This document shows positions 1 to 8,377 of a DNA stretch of 64,000 nt, one piece after another. The notes under the pieces are model-generated. The model saw only the letters and a program-made list of their open reading frames with translations, was not told where the DNA came from and searched no databases. The stretch comes from Pseudocitrobacter cyperus (lineage in GTDB: Bacteria; Pseudomonadota; Gammaproteobacteria; Enterobacterales; Enterobacteriaceae), in the NCBI RefSeq assembly GCF_039889165.1, contig NZ_JAYMYY010000006.1, positions 186,001 to 250,000 on the forward strand, written 5' to 3'. Position 1 is the stretch's first letter; the number at the start of each line of letters is the position of its first letter. Both the position numbers and the translations under genes were made by a program.

Positions 1-110
1 TGGGGGATCTGGTCAACTCGACGCTGGTCAAACGTACCGGGTGGGTGATTGTGGGCCTGGTGGTTGCGCTGAATGGTTGGCTGCTGGCAGGAACGCTGCT
101 GGGGCTCTAG
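1..110 (+). CDS. mntH: Mn(II)/Fe(II) transporter MntH, C-terminal end only
   Basis: This is the last 35 codons of an open frame that enters from outside the window and stops at TAG 108-110. The peptide runs GDLVNSTLVKRTGWVIVGLV and then a hydrophobic helix ending in LLAGTLLGL, which reads as the final transmembrane segment of the NRAMP-family proton-coupled manganese importer MntH. In E. coli mntH lies next to ypeC, yfeO and glk, and the same neighbours follow here, which supports the call. A strong terminator follows at once. Nothing can be said about the N-terminal part or the promoter. Confidence 0.85.
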   Translation, partial: GDLVNSTLVKRTGWVIVGLVVALNGWLLAGTLLGL

Positions 111-145
111 AAAAAAGGGTTTCTGCATAGCAGAAACCCTTTTTT
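111..145. terminator. bidirectional rho-independent terminator
   Basis: A perfect 16-bp inverted repeat (111-126 and 130-145) with a 3-nt loop is flanked by A-run and T-run, so it works in both directions. It ends mntH on the plus strand and ypeC on the minus strand. Confidence 0.95.
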
Positions 146-157
146 TTAATTCGAGGT

Positions 158-487
158 TTAATGACGATGACCGCGTCCGCCGTGCCCATGGCCCCGGCCA
201 CGCCCATCGTGGCGACCATCGTGATAACCGCGCTCGTAAGCTTTACGATTATCCCAGCCGCGATGTCGGCCATTATCATGGCGATGCCAGCCGCGGTCAC
301 GCCATTGATAGTGACGATGCCAGTAGCCACGGTCGCGCCAGTGGCCGCCATCCCAGTAGTTACCGTAATTGTCACGATCGCCAATTTGTAATTTTATTGA
401 TGGCAGCAGGGTGATTTCGCCAGCGTTGGCAATCAGCGGGGCTGCTGAAAACATCAACACTGCCGCCAGAATCAGTGACCTGAACAT
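158..487 (-). CDS. ypeC: YpeC, small exported His/Arg/Gly-rich protein (DUF2502)
   Basis: A 109-residue protein with a cleavable signal peptide (about residues 1-22, ending APLIANA-GE). The mature part starts EITLLPSIKLQIGDRD and is then very rich in His, Arg, Gly, Trp and Asp. It matches what I recall of E. coli YpeC almost residue for residue over the first 60 positions. Function is unknown. The His/Asp-rich tail next to the metal transporter mntH suggests periplasmic metal binding, but that is inference. A good Shine-Dalgarno (AAGGAG on the minus strand) precedes the start. It is convergent with mntH and shares its terminator. Confidence 0.85.
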   Translation of the reverse strand: MFRSLILAAVLMFSAAPLIANAGEITLLPSIKLQIGDRDNYGNYWDGGHWRDRGYWHRHYQWRDRGWHRHDNGRHRGWDNRKAYERGYHDGRHDGRGRGHGHGGRGHRH

Positions 488-588
488 ACTTTATCTCCTT
501 CACGATCGGGGCCGTATGCGGCCTGTTAACCCTATATTACGAACAAGTAAATATCCGTATCATCGGGGTAACTCCTAAATCAGAAGGC

Positions 589-614
589 ACAGCACTTTTT
601 GCTAAAAGTGCTGT
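589..614. terminator. strong hairpin between AKR gene and ypeC
   Basis: Perfect 11-bp inverted repeat (589-599 with 604-614, 4-nt loop) just past the stop of the minus-strand reductase gene. It has internal A/T runs but no clear external U-tract on the minus strand. It is probably a 3'-end-stabilising hairpin or a weak terminator. Confidence 0.55.
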
Positions 615-623
615 TAATTTGCG

Positions 624-1613
624 CTAACCTAAAATAGCGTCTATGGCGGCACGTTCCTCGGGGCTGAACTGCCGGTTATTCAGCATGCCTTCGGCATCGT
701 CCAGTTGCGCGGTTTTGCTGGCGCCAATCAGCACCGACGTCACTTTCTCGTCACGCAAAACCCAGGCCAGCGCCATTTGCGACAGTTTCTGCCCGCGCTG
801 TTCGGCTATCTCATTTAACTGGCGCACTTTTGCGAGCTTCTCTGCCGTTAGCTGTTCCGGGTTAAGGAAGCGGCTACCGCTGGCGGCGCGGGAATCGGCC
901 GGAATACCGTTCAGATAGCGGTCGGTGAGTTGCCCGCCTGCCAGCGGTGAGAAGGCGATACTGCCAACACCTTCCCGTTGCAGCAAATCGAGCAGATCTT
1001 CCTCAACCCAGCGCTCAAACATCGAATACTTTGGCTGGTGAATCAGGCAGGGGGTGCCCAGATCGTTGAGGATCGCAAGCGCCTCTTTCGCACGCTCCGC
1101 CGGATAATTGGAAAGCCCGATGTACAGTGCTTTGCCCTGACGCACAATGTGATCCAGCGCGCGCATCGTTTCGGCCAGCGGCGTGTCGGGATCCGGGCGA
1201 TGATGGTAAAAGATATCGACATATTCCAGCCCCATGCGTTTAAGGCTCTGGTCGAGACTGGCAATCAGATATTTTCGCGAGCCCCAGTCGCCGTAAGGGC
1301 CATCCCACATGGTGTAGCCCGCTTTGCTGGAGATAATCAACTCATCGCGATAAGGCAAAAAATCTTCCCGTAAAAGGCGGCCAAAGTTGCTTTCTGCGGA
1401 GCCCGGCGGCGGCCCGTAATTATTGGCTAAATCAAAATGGGTAATACCCAGATCGAAGGCGTGGCGCAGCAGTTGCCTGCTGGTCTCAATCAACGTGGCA
1501 TCGCCAAAGTTGTGCCATAAACCTAAAGAGATAGCCGGAAGTTTGAGCCCGCTCGCGCCGCAGCGACGGTATTCCATCTTTTGATAGCGCGCGGGATTTG
1601 CCTGGTAAACCAT
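624..1613 (-). CDS. YghZ-type aldo/keto reductase (AKR14-like)
   Basis: A 329-residue NADPH-dependent aldo/keto reductase of the YghZ type, which in E. coli reduces L-glyceraldehyde 3-phosphate and methylglyoxal. The (beta/alpha)8 barrel family tetrad is visible: Asp61, Tyr66 (DLANNYG), Lys97 (SSKAG) and His138 (YHHR). The N-terminus (MVYQANPARY...YRRCG.SGL.LP) is diagnostic of the group, and length is normal. It is divergent from ipdC across a 173-bp regulatory gap. It may be the yghZ orthologue moved here or a paralogue, so no symbol is given. A physiological link with the indole-3-acetaldehyde made by IpdC is possible but unproven. A perfect operator-like palindrome lies 22 bp upstream of its start. 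Confidence 0.85.
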   Translation of the reverse strand: MVYQANPARYQKMEYRRCGASGLKLPAISLGLWHNFGDATLIETSRQLLRHAFDLGITHFDLANNYGPPPGSAESNFGRLLREDFLPYRDELIISSKAGYTMWDGPYGDWGSRKYLIASLDQSLKRMGLEYVDIFYHHRPDPDTPLAETMRALDHIVRQGKALYIGLSNYPAERAKEALAILNDLGTPCLIHQPKYSMFERWVEEDLLDLLQREGVGSIAFSPLAGGQLTDRYLNGIPADSRAASGSRFLNPEQLTAEKLAKVRQLNEIAEQRGQKLSQMALAWVLRDEKVTSVLIGASKTAQLDDAEGMLNNRQFSPEERAAIDAILG

Positions 1614-1635
1614 AATTCCTCCGCATTAGTCAGGG

Positions 1636-1651
1636 GTGTATACGTTTACAC
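1636..1651. promoter_or_regulatory. LacI/GalR-type operator-like palindrome
   Basis: GTGTATACGTTTACAC fits the GalR/GalS consensus (GTGKAANCGNTTNCAC) at all but one position, and its two halves mirror each other with one mismatch. It sits 22 bp upstream of the reductase start and 135 bp upstream of ipdC. Which LacI-family regulator would bind is unknown. Confidence 0.4.
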
Positions 1652-1687
1652 TACGCAAAGTTCACGCTGCCGTATATGCCTGCCGCC

Positions 1688-1705
1688 TGTAAAATTAACT
1701 TTCCA
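1688..1705 (+). promoter_or_regulatory. TyrR box upstream of ipdC
   Basis: TGTAAAATTAACTTTCCA differs at one base from the TyrR consensus TGTAAA-N6-TTTACA and lies 81 bp before the ipdC start. TyrR is known to activate ipdC in Enterobacter cloacae in response to aromatic amino acids, so the position makes sense. Confidence 0.65.
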
Positions 1706-1786
1706 ATAGCATTTTCGTATTCATCTGGACAGCCGAAGCGCTTCTTCAATACTCAGATGAGGGTTAGTGACGAAAGGGTGCTTATC

Positions 1787-3448
1787 ATGCAAACGTCTTA
1801 CACTGTTGCGGACTATCTACTGGATCGCCTCGCGGATTGCGGCGTGAGCCATCTGTTTGGTGTGCCGGGGGATTACAACTTACAGTTCCTCGACCATGTG
1901 ATTGCGCATCCTGCATTACGCTGGGTTGGTTGCGCGAATGAACTCAACGCGGCCTATGCCGCCGATGGCTATGCCCGCGTACAGGGCTGTGGGGCGCTGC
2001 TGACCACCTATGGCGTGGGGGAGTTAAGTGCGCTAAATGGTGTGGCAGGAAGCTTTGCAGAGTATGTCCCCGTGCTGCACATCGTCGGCGCGCCCTGTAC
2101 CGGGGCGCAGCGAAATCAGGAGCTATTGCACCACACGCTGGGCGATGGCAAATTTGATCACTTCCGCCAGATGAGCGCCCCCATCTCCGTGGCGCAGGGG
2201 GGATTGACGGTGCGTAATGCCACCGACGAGATCGACCGCGTATTAACGGAAATGATCAGGCATCGTCGCCCCGGATATCTGATGCTGCCAGCGGATGTGG
2301 CAAAAGCGCCGACCAGCCGTCCTGTAAACGCTCTCACTTTCAACGAAACGGCAATCAATGACGGCCAGATTAACCGCTTTACTCAGGCCGTTCGGGAACT
2401 GCTACAGCCCTGCCATCGGGTCGCTCTGTTGGCGGATTTTCTCGCACTGCGCTTTGGCCTGCAAAAAACCTTGCGTGACTGGATGGCGCAAACGCCGATC
2501 CCTCATGCTTCGTTGTTGATGGGAAAAGGCCTGTTCGATGAACAGCAGCCGGGCTTTATGGGGATCTACAGCGGTGCGGCGAGTTTGTCGCAAACGCGGG
2601 AATCGATTGAAGAGGCTGAGGCGATTATCTGTATCGGCACACGCTTTACGGATACCACCACCGCCGGGTTTACCCACAAAATCCCTGATAAAAAATCCAT
2701 CTCCCTTCAACCGTTTGCCGCTCGTGTGGGGGAGCGCTGGTTCAGCGGCATCCCCATCGCCCAGGCGACGCAGGCGTTGATTGCCGTGAGTCATGAACTC
2801 TCGGCGAAGTGGCAAACCGAAACGCGCACGGTGGCGCCGCTTGCCGCCGGAAAGGGGGGCGACCTCACCCAGGCGCGTTTCTGGCAAACCTTACAAAAAC
2901 ATCTTCAGCCCGGTGACATTCTGTTGGGCGATCAGGGAACGGCAGCGTTTGGCGTGGCGGCGCTAAAACTTCCCAGCGATGCGTCACTCATTGTACAACC
3001 CCTGTGGGGCTCTATCGGCTTTACGCTACCCGCGGCTTTTGGCGCACAGACTGCGCGTCCGGAGCGCCGCGTGGTGCTGATTATCGGCGATGGCGCGGCC
3101 CAGCTTACGATTCAGGAACTGGGGTCAATGCTGCGTGACGGACAGCGGCCGCTGATCCTGCTACTCAATAATGATGGCTACACGGTGGAGAGGGCGATCC
3201 ACGGCCCGGAAGAACGGTATAACGATATTAGTTTGTGGAACTGGACTCAACTGCCGCAGGCGTTGAACCTTGATAGTCAGGCGCAGTGCTGGCGGGTGAC
3301 GCAGAGCGTACAACTGGATGATGTGTTAGCTCAGGCCACCCGCTGTGAGCGTTTAACGCTGGTGGAAGTTGTATTGCCGAAGCAGGACATTCCTGACCTG
3401 CTTCGCGCGGTGACACAGGCGCTGGAGACGCGCAACAGCAAGGGTTAA
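1787..3448 (+). CDS. ipdC: indole-3-pyruvate decarboxylase
   Basis: A 553-residue thiamine-diphosphate enzyme that decarboxylates indole-3-pyruvate to indole-3-acetaldehyde, the committed step of the indolepyruvate route from tryptophan to the auxin indole-3-acetate. It reads as Enterobacter-type IpdC: ThDP catalytic Glu52 (ANELNAAYAADGYAR), an N-terminal PYR domain, a central domain, and a C-terminal PP domain with the GDGAAQ...NNDGYT cofactor motif. The ATG at 1787 is preferred over an upstream in-frame ATG because MQTSYTVADYLLDRL is the family's N-terminus and the TyrR box lies upstream. Its stop overlaps that of yfeO (convergent). The enzyme is cytoplasmic and normally tetrameric. It and the divergent reductase are inserted between ypeC and yfeO relative to E. 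coli. Confidence 0.95.
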   Translation: MQTSYTVADYLLDRLADCGVSHLFGVPGDYNLQFLDHVIAHPALRWVGCANELNAAYAADGYARVQGCGALLTTYGVGELSALNGVAGSFAEYVPVLHIVGAPCTGAQRNQELLHHTLGDGKFDHFRQMSAPISVAQGGLTVRNATDEIDRVLTEMIRHRRPGYLMLPADVAKAPTSRPVNALTFNETAINDGQINRFTQAVRELLQPCHRVALLADFLALRFGLQKTLRDWMAQTPIPHASLLMGKGLFDEQQPGFMGIYSGAASLSQTRESIEEAEAIICIGTRFTDTTTAGFTHKIPDKKSISLQPFAARVGERWFSGIPIAQATQALIAVSHELSAKWQTETRTVAPLAAGKGGDLTQARFWQTLQKHLQPGDILLGDQGTAAFGVAALKLPSDASLIVQPLWGSIGFTLPAAFGAQTARPERRVVLIIGDGAAQLTIQELGSMLRDGQRPLILLLNNDGYTVERAIHGPEERYNDISLWNWTQLPQALNLDSQAQCWRVTQSVQLDDVLAQATRCERLTLVEVVLPKQDIPDLLRAVTQALETRNSKG

Positions 3449-4683
3449 GACTTGCTGTTGCGCTGAACCATCATCACCGGCTTGCCCGCCAGCAGGAGCC
3501 AGGCGGGCAGCATCACAATACAGAGCAGCGGCAGAAGCGTGGTATCCGGTACCACCACGGCGGCCATAAACAGACTCAGCCAGCCATCGCGCGTCACCAC
3601 CAGCACCAGCCCCAGAATCGCACAGGAGACGGTGATCGCCGCCGGAACGGCGTCAACATGGGCATGAAGCATCAACCCCAGTGCCACGGCGACAAATACG
3701 GCCGGGAAGATGCGCCCACCGCGAAAGCCGCTGGCGGAGGCAATCACCAGCGCCGCCAGTTTCACCGCCGCAATCAGCATAAAATCGCTACTGGTCAGCG
3801 TCTGGCTGAAGGCAAGTTGCTGCATCTCATCGAGCCCTTTAAACAGCGTCACCGGGCCGCCTGCTATCCCGAGCAGCCCGAGCAAAAATCCCCCCGCGCC
3901 GAGGATAAGCACCGGATGTTTTAAGCGATGCATCAGCGCATGCAGACGTGGCAAACACCACACCGCCACCATCCCGACGGCGATGGCGATGGCGGCGACG
4001 ACCGCGCCGCTGAAGATATCGAGGAGCCGCATCTGCTGATAATGAGGAATGGGCAAAGAGAAGTGCGGCTGGAAAAAGAGACTGGTGGTCAGCGCACCGG
4101 CCGCGGCGGCAAGCAGCGGGGCAAACAGGCGATCCCACAGCGGGGCATCGTTATTGCCATTCAGGGTTTGCGAGAAAATCAGCGCCGCGGCGACGGGCGT
4201 CCCGAACAGCGCGCCGATAGTTGCGGCGGCAGCGAGGATCGTCCACTCAAGGGATTTAACGCGCGGGAAAAAGCGCGCCCCCAGCACCACTGCCAGCGCG
4301 ATATTGACTGACATAATGGGATGTTCCGGCCCGAGGCTTACCCCGCCCGCCAGGCCGAGCACCAGGGCGATAATCAGCCCTGGCAAACAATGAGAGGGAA
4401 CGGGTGCGCCGATGAGCGGCTCAGTGGCAGGATCTGGCCCCGCGTGCCCTGGACTGAAGCGGATCACCAGCCCCACGGCGACGCCCGTCAGAGTAAGGAT
4501 GGAAACTATCCACCACGGTGAATCCCAGGAGACGCCGAGTGCGCCCGGCAGACTGCTCCACAGCAGATGCTGTAACACAGAGGCGATTTTCATCACCGCA
4601 ATCAAAATCAGACTGGCGACGATACCAATAATCACCGCCGGAAAGGCGAGTAACAGCATCGTTCGGGCTCGCGGGTGGAGCAT
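3445..4683 (-). CDS. yfeO: YfeO, ClC-type ion channel/antiporter family membrane protein
   Basis: A 412-residue polytopic inner-membrane protein of the voltage-gated chloride channel (ClC) family, near-identical in many stretches to E. coli YfeO (MLHPRARTMLLL; HAGPDPATEPLIGAPVP; SLGPEHPIMSVN; SGFRGGRIFPAVFV). Ion specificity has not been established. The start at 4683 is chosen over one 18 codons upstream because it matches the family N-terminus and has AAAGGA as a ribosome site. It ends in a 4-nt overlap with the convergent ipdC stop, with no terminator between them. It is divergent from glk. Confidence 0.9.
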   Translation of the reverse strand: MLHPRARTMLLLAFPAVIIGIVASLILIAVMKIASVLQHLLWSSLPGALGVSWDSPWWIVSILTLTGVAVGLVIRFSPGHAGPDPATEPLIGAPVPSHCLPGLIIALVLGLAGGVSLGPEHPIMSVNIALAVVLGARFFPRVKSLEWTILAAAATIGALFGTPVAAALIFSQTLNGNNDAPLWDRLFAPLLAAAAGALTTSLFFQPHFSLPIPHYQQMRLLDIFSGAVVAAIAIAVGMVAVWCLPRLHALMHRLKHPVLILGAGGFLLGLLGIAGGPVTLFKGLDEMQQLAFSQTLTSSDFMLIAAVKLAALVIASASGFRGGRIFPAVFVAVALGLMLHAHVDAVPAAITVSCAILGLVLVVTRDGWLSLFMAAVVVPDTTLLPLLCIVMLPAWLLLAGKPVMMVQRNSKS

Positions 4684-4753
4684 AATGATTTCCTTTTGGC
4701 TAAAAGCGAGTATCACTTTGCCGGGTTCTGCGTACATCTTCAGCGCAATTGGT

Positions 4754-4767
4754 GCTGAAACGATACG
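4754..4767 (+). promoter_or_regulatory. Cra (FruR) site-like sequence
   Basis: GCTGAAACGATACG matches the Cra consensus RSTGAAWCSNTHHW at 13 of 14 positions, in the yfeO-glk gap. E. coli glk is a reported Cra target, so control of glk by fructose-1-phosphate/Cra is plausible. Confidence 0.45.
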
Positions 4768-4907
4768 GCGAATGACGGCGCAGGGGGCAAATTATGTGAC
4801 GGAGATCGATAATCCTGGGGCGCTCACACAATCGTCATTGTTGTTAAAGCGCCATGAATTTACTCTGTAATAAAGAATTATTCTGACTTTAGCGGAGCCG
4901 TAACGGA

Positions 4908-5873
4908 ATGACAAAGTTTGCATTAACAGGAGACGTTGGAGGCACCAATGCCCGCCTGGCATTGTGTGATATCACCAGCGGCGAAATCTCCCGGGCGAAA
5001 ACCTACTCGGGCCTTGATTATCCCAGCCTCGAAGCGGTGGTTCGCGTTTATCTCGACGAGCAGCAGGTTGAGGTGAAAGACGGGTGTATCGCTATTGCTT
5101 GTCCAATTACCGGCGACTGGGTGGCGATGACCAACCACACCTGGGCTTTCTCCATTGCCGAAATGAAAAAAAATCTCGGCTTCACCCATCTGGAGATTAT
5201 CAACGACTTCACCGCCGTTTCGATGGCGATCCCGATGCTGAAAAAAGAGCATCTGATCCAGTTCGGCGGGGTGCAACCCATTGAGGGCAAACCGATTGCC
5301 GTTTACGGCGCGGGGACGGGGCTCGGTGTGGCGCATCTGGTTCACGTCGACAAGCGCTGGGTGAGCCTGCCGGGTGAGGGCGGCCACGTCGATTTCGCGC
5401 CAAACAGCGAAGAAGAGGGGATTATCCTTGAAGAGCTGCGTGGTGAAATCGGCCACATCTCCGCTGAGCGCGTACTTTCCGGGCCGGGGCTGGTTAATCT
5501 CTACCGGGCGATAGTGAAATCGGATGGCCGACTGCCGGAAAACTTACAGCCGAAGGACATCACGCAACGCGCGCTCGATGATAGCTGCATCGACTGTCGC
5601 CGCGCGCTGTCGCTCTTCTGCGTCATTATGGGTCGCTTTGGCGGCAACCTGGCGCTGACGCTGGGCACGTTTGGCGGCGTCTACATTGCGGGCGGCATTG
5701 TGCCGCGCTTCCTTGAATTTTTTAAAGCCTCTGGTTTCCGCGGCGGTTTTGAAGATAAAGGGCGCTTTAAAGCCTACGTGCAGGACATTCCGGTTTACCT
5801 GATCGTCCACGACAACCCTGGTCTGCTGGGCTCTGGGGCACACCTGCGCCAGACGCTGGGGCACATTCTGTAA
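4908..5873 (+). CDS. glk: glucokinase
   Basis: A 321-residue cytosolic ATP-dependent glucokinase of the bacterial ROK-like type, converting free glucose to glucose 6-phosphate. Visible features are the N-terminal phosphate loop (GDVGGTNARLAL), the catalytic Asp in IINDFTA, the GAGTGLG adenosine motif, and the glucose-binding EGGHVDFAP stretch. Length equals that of E. coli Glk (321). GGAGCC precedes the start by about 10 nt. A Cra-like site lies upstream, and it is convergent with ypdB. Confidence 0.97.
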   Translation: MTKFALTGDVGGTNARLALCDITSGEISRAKTYSGLDYPSLEAVVRVYLDEQQVEVKDGCIAIACPITGDWVAMTNHTWAFSIAEMKKNLGFTHLEIINDFTAVSMAIPMLKKEHLIQFGGVQPIEGKPIAVYGAGTGLGVAHLVHVDKRWVSLPGEGGHVDFAPNSEEEGIILEELRGEIGHISAERVLSGPGLVNLYRAIVKSDGRLPENLQPKDITQRALDDSCIDCRRALSLFCVIMGRFGGNLALTLGTFGGVYIAGGIVPRFLEFFKASGFRGGFEDKGRFKAYVQDIPVYLIVHDNPGLLGSGAHLRQTLGHIL

Positions 5874-5888
5874 TTCTCCGTTCTGCCG

Positions 5889-5910
5889 CCGGGTGGGTTT
5901 CGCCGCCCGG
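5889..5910 (+). terminator. weak glk/ypdB intergenic hairpin
   Basis: CCGGGTGG (5889-5896) pairs with CCGCCCGG (5903-5910), with one U-G pair and a 6-nt loop, between the convergent glk and ypdB. No strong U-tract follows, so termination is uncertain. Confidence 0.4.
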
Positions 5911-5930
5911 TTAGGCCATTCTGTGGTGCC

Positions 5931-6668
5931 TTACAAATGCATCAACTGGCGAAATTCCTTTACCTTGCTGCGACTAACGGGCACCTCAAAATCGAGGTCG
6001 CGCAGGCGCAGAATATAGGTGTTATTAAACCATGGCTCGATTTCGCGGATTTTATCCAGATTTACGCAATAGGAACGGTGGCAGCGGAAAAAGTGAGTTG
6101 CCGGAAGCTTGCTGCAAAACTCAGTGATGTTCATGGGCATCACGTAAGACTCGCGTTTGGTGTACACGAAGGTCATTTTTTCGTGCGCTTCGGCGTAGTA
6201 AATATCGCTGATGCTGGTAACGATAATGCGCTCATCTTTAATCAGATTGATGGTGTCATTTTCGCGGGCGGCGTTACCCGGCGCGCTGGCGCCTCCTCCT
6301 GCCTGCTGCTGCCAGGCGTTCTCCAGCTTTTGCAGCATGCTGATAATGCGCGACTCCTGGTAGGGTTTCAGGATGTAGTCAAATGCTTCCAGCTCGAAGG
6401 CTTCCACCGCATGCTCCTTCCACGCGGTGATAAACACGATAAAAGGTTTATGGGCGAACTGGCTGATGCTTTGCGCCAGCAGCACGCCATCCAGCGAGGG
6501 AATATTAATGTCGAGGAAAATCGCGTCCACTTTGTTGTGCTGTAAAAAACGCAGCACATCGAGGCCGTCGTCAAACGTCCCGACAATCTCCATCTGGCTG
6601 TGTTCTTTAATCAGCCAGGTCAGCTCCTGTTGCGCCAGGATCTCATCTTCGACAATGATGACTTTCAT
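5931..6668 (-). CDS. ypdB: LytTR response regulator YpdB
   Basis: A 245-residue response regulator partnered with YpdA. The receiver domain (1-120) has phospho-acceptor Asp53 (FLDINIP) and the KPYQ motif. A LytTR DNA-binding domain (about 140-240; HFFRCHRSYCVNLDKI) follows. In E. coli YpdA/YpdB senses extracellular pyruvate and induces the transporter gene yhjX. It lies 11 nt downstream of ypdA in one operon. The AraC-type ypdC that follows in E. coli is absent here, where glk is next. Confidence 0.95.
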   Translation of the reverse strand: MKVIIVEDEILAQQELTWLIKEHSQMEIVGTFDDGLDVLRFLQHNKVDAIFLDINIPSLDGVLLAQSISQFAHKPFIVFITAWKEHAVEAFELEAFDYILKPYQESRIISMLQKLENAWQQQAGGGASAPGNAARENDTINLIKDERIIVTSISDIYYAEAHEKMTFVYTKRESYVMPMNITEFCSKLPATHFFRCHRSYCVNLDKIREIEPWFNNTYILRLRDLDFEVPVSRSKVKEFRQLMHL

Positions 6669-6679
6669 ATTTTCTCCTG

Positions 6680-8377
6680 TTACGGCAGCAGGGTTGCGGG
6701 GGCGGTCACTGGCGTGCGCGCATTAGGAACGTAAAACGCGATTTCGGTGCCCGGCTCCAGGCGGCGGATGTGCAACCCTTCGCCATACAATAATGTTACC
6801 CGGTGATGGACATTCAACAGGCCAATTTTATTTCCCGGCATCTCGTTGGCTTCGACACGGGCAATCACCTTCGGGTCGATCCCATGGCCGGTATCGCGCA
6901 CGCTAATACGCACCCGGTTTCCACTTTCGGTGATACTGATGGTCACCACGCCTTTGCCTTTGCAGGGCTGGATACCGTGGACGATGGCGTTCTCCACCAG
7001 CGGCTGAATCAGCAGGCTTGGGATCACGCAGTTGACTTCGTCGTCGATGTCATAGATGACCGTCAGCTTGTCGCCAAAACGCGCCTGCTCAATAGCGATG
7101 TAATCTTTGATTTGATACAACTCTTTACGGATGTCGATATGCTCATCATCTTTCAATTCAATGTTATAGCGCAGATAGCGCGACAAATTAAAAATCAACT
7201 GTCGGGCGGTGTCCGGGTTCATGCGAATTGAAGAAGAGATAGCATTCAGGGCGTTGAACAGGAAATGGGGATTGATCTTACTTTGCAGGGCTCGTAGCTC
7301 TGCCTTATTTGCCATTTCACGCAGTTGCTCCGCGCGTGAAACCTCGAGCTGCGTGGAGATAATCTGCGACAGCCCGACGGCCATCTCCTGCAATGACGAG
7401 GTGATCTGGTGCGCATGGCAATAGTAGATTTTCAGCGTTCCGGTCACGACGCCTTTCTCCCACAAGGGGATCACCAGCATAGAGTGGATTTCCGGGGTTC
7501 GATAAGCTTCATCATTGTTTTTGATGATGATCTTTTCACTGCGGATCGCTTCATAGGTCGTGGGGCTGATGATATCGCTACTGTCTTTGTAGTTGTGCTC
7601 CCCAACGCCAACATAGGCCAGTACGTGATCGGTATTGGTTATGGCGACCGCATCGGCGTGAATATCCTGACGAATAATGTCGCACACCTGGCGCAGCGAT
7701 TCGCTGTCTACATGGCGAAAAAGCGGCAGGGTTTTGTTGGCGATATCGAGCGCCAGCTTGGCCTGGCGCGCGGCGCTGGCCTCTTTTTCCCCTTCGACGC
7801 TCTGCACCAGCAGAACGATAAACCCAATACACACGCTGCCTAAAATCATCGGCAGACCGATTTTCGATACAATATCGATGCCCAGCGCGGTACTCGGCGC
7901 CCAGACGATCACCAGAATCATGGTCAGGGTTTCGCACAGCATTCCGGCGAGAATACCGACTTTCCAGCGCTGCGCCTTCGGTGTTTTCACACTGATCCAG
8001 CCGGAAAGCAGCCCGGCGATAATACTGGTAATAAAGCAGGGAATGGCGGTAACGCCGCCAATATCAATCAGATAACGATGTACCCCGGCGATAAGTCCCA
8101 CGATAGCGCCGACCCACGGGCCGAACAGAATACCGCCGGACATCACCGCAATAATACGCACGTTGACCAGCGAGCCCTCCACCGGCACACCAGACCAGGT
8201 ACTGAAGAGGGCAAACATTGAGAAGATCGCGGTAACGGCCAGCAACTCTTTCGGCGTATGAGCCGTCTTATGCAGTAGTTCGCGGAAAAGACGGATGCGG
8301 ATCAGGAAAAAAAGGCAGATCAGCATCAGCGCTGCGCGGTCGAAAACCGCCATCAGCATATTGAATATTTCGTGCAT
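6680..8377 (-). CDS. ypdA: LytS-type sensor histidine kinase YpdA
   Basis: A 565-residue inner-membrane kinase. Six hydrophobic segments in residues 1-200 form the 5TMR-LYT sensor, then comes a GAF domain (about 220-340), then a HisKA-type kinase with the acceptor His in KINPHFLFNALN and an HATPase domain (PLVENAIVHGI; DTGHGID; NKIGLLNVHHR). It is the pyruvate sensor of the YpdA/YpdB pair by homology to E. coli. No clear Shine-Dalgarno is seen before the start; an inverted repeat lies 8-45 nt upstream instead. Confidence 0.95.
   Translation of the reverse strand: MHEIFNMLMAVFDRAALMLICLFFLIRIRLFRELLHKTAHTPKELLAVTAIFSMFALFSTWSGVPVEGSLVNVRIIAVMSGGILFGPWVGAIVGLIAGVHRYLIDIGGVTAIPCFITSIIAGLLSGWISVKTPKAQRWKVGILAGMLCETLTMILVIVWAPSTALGIDIVSKIGLPMILGSVCIGFIVLLVQSVEGEKEASAARQAKLALDIANKTLPLFRHVDSESLRQVCDIIRQDIHADAVAITNTDHVLAYVGVGEHNYKDSSDIISPTTYEAIRSEKIIIKNNDEAYRTPEIHSMLVIPLWEKGVVTGTLKIYYCHAHQITSSLQEMAVGLSQIISTQLEVSRAEQLREMANKAELRALQSKINPHFLFNALNAISSSIRMNPDTARQLIFNLSRYLRYNIELKDDEHIDIRKELYQIKDYIAIEQARFGDKLTVIYDIDDEVNCVIPSLLIQPLVENAIVHGIQPCKGKGVVTISITESGNRVRISVRDTGHGIDPKVIARVEANEMPGNKIGLLNVHHRVTLLYGEGLHIRRLEPGTEIAFYVPNARTPVTAPATLLP

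Noticed and set aside
2402..2887. A 161-codon minus-strand frame within ipdC
   Set aside because: Shadow of the IpdC central domain; no start context.
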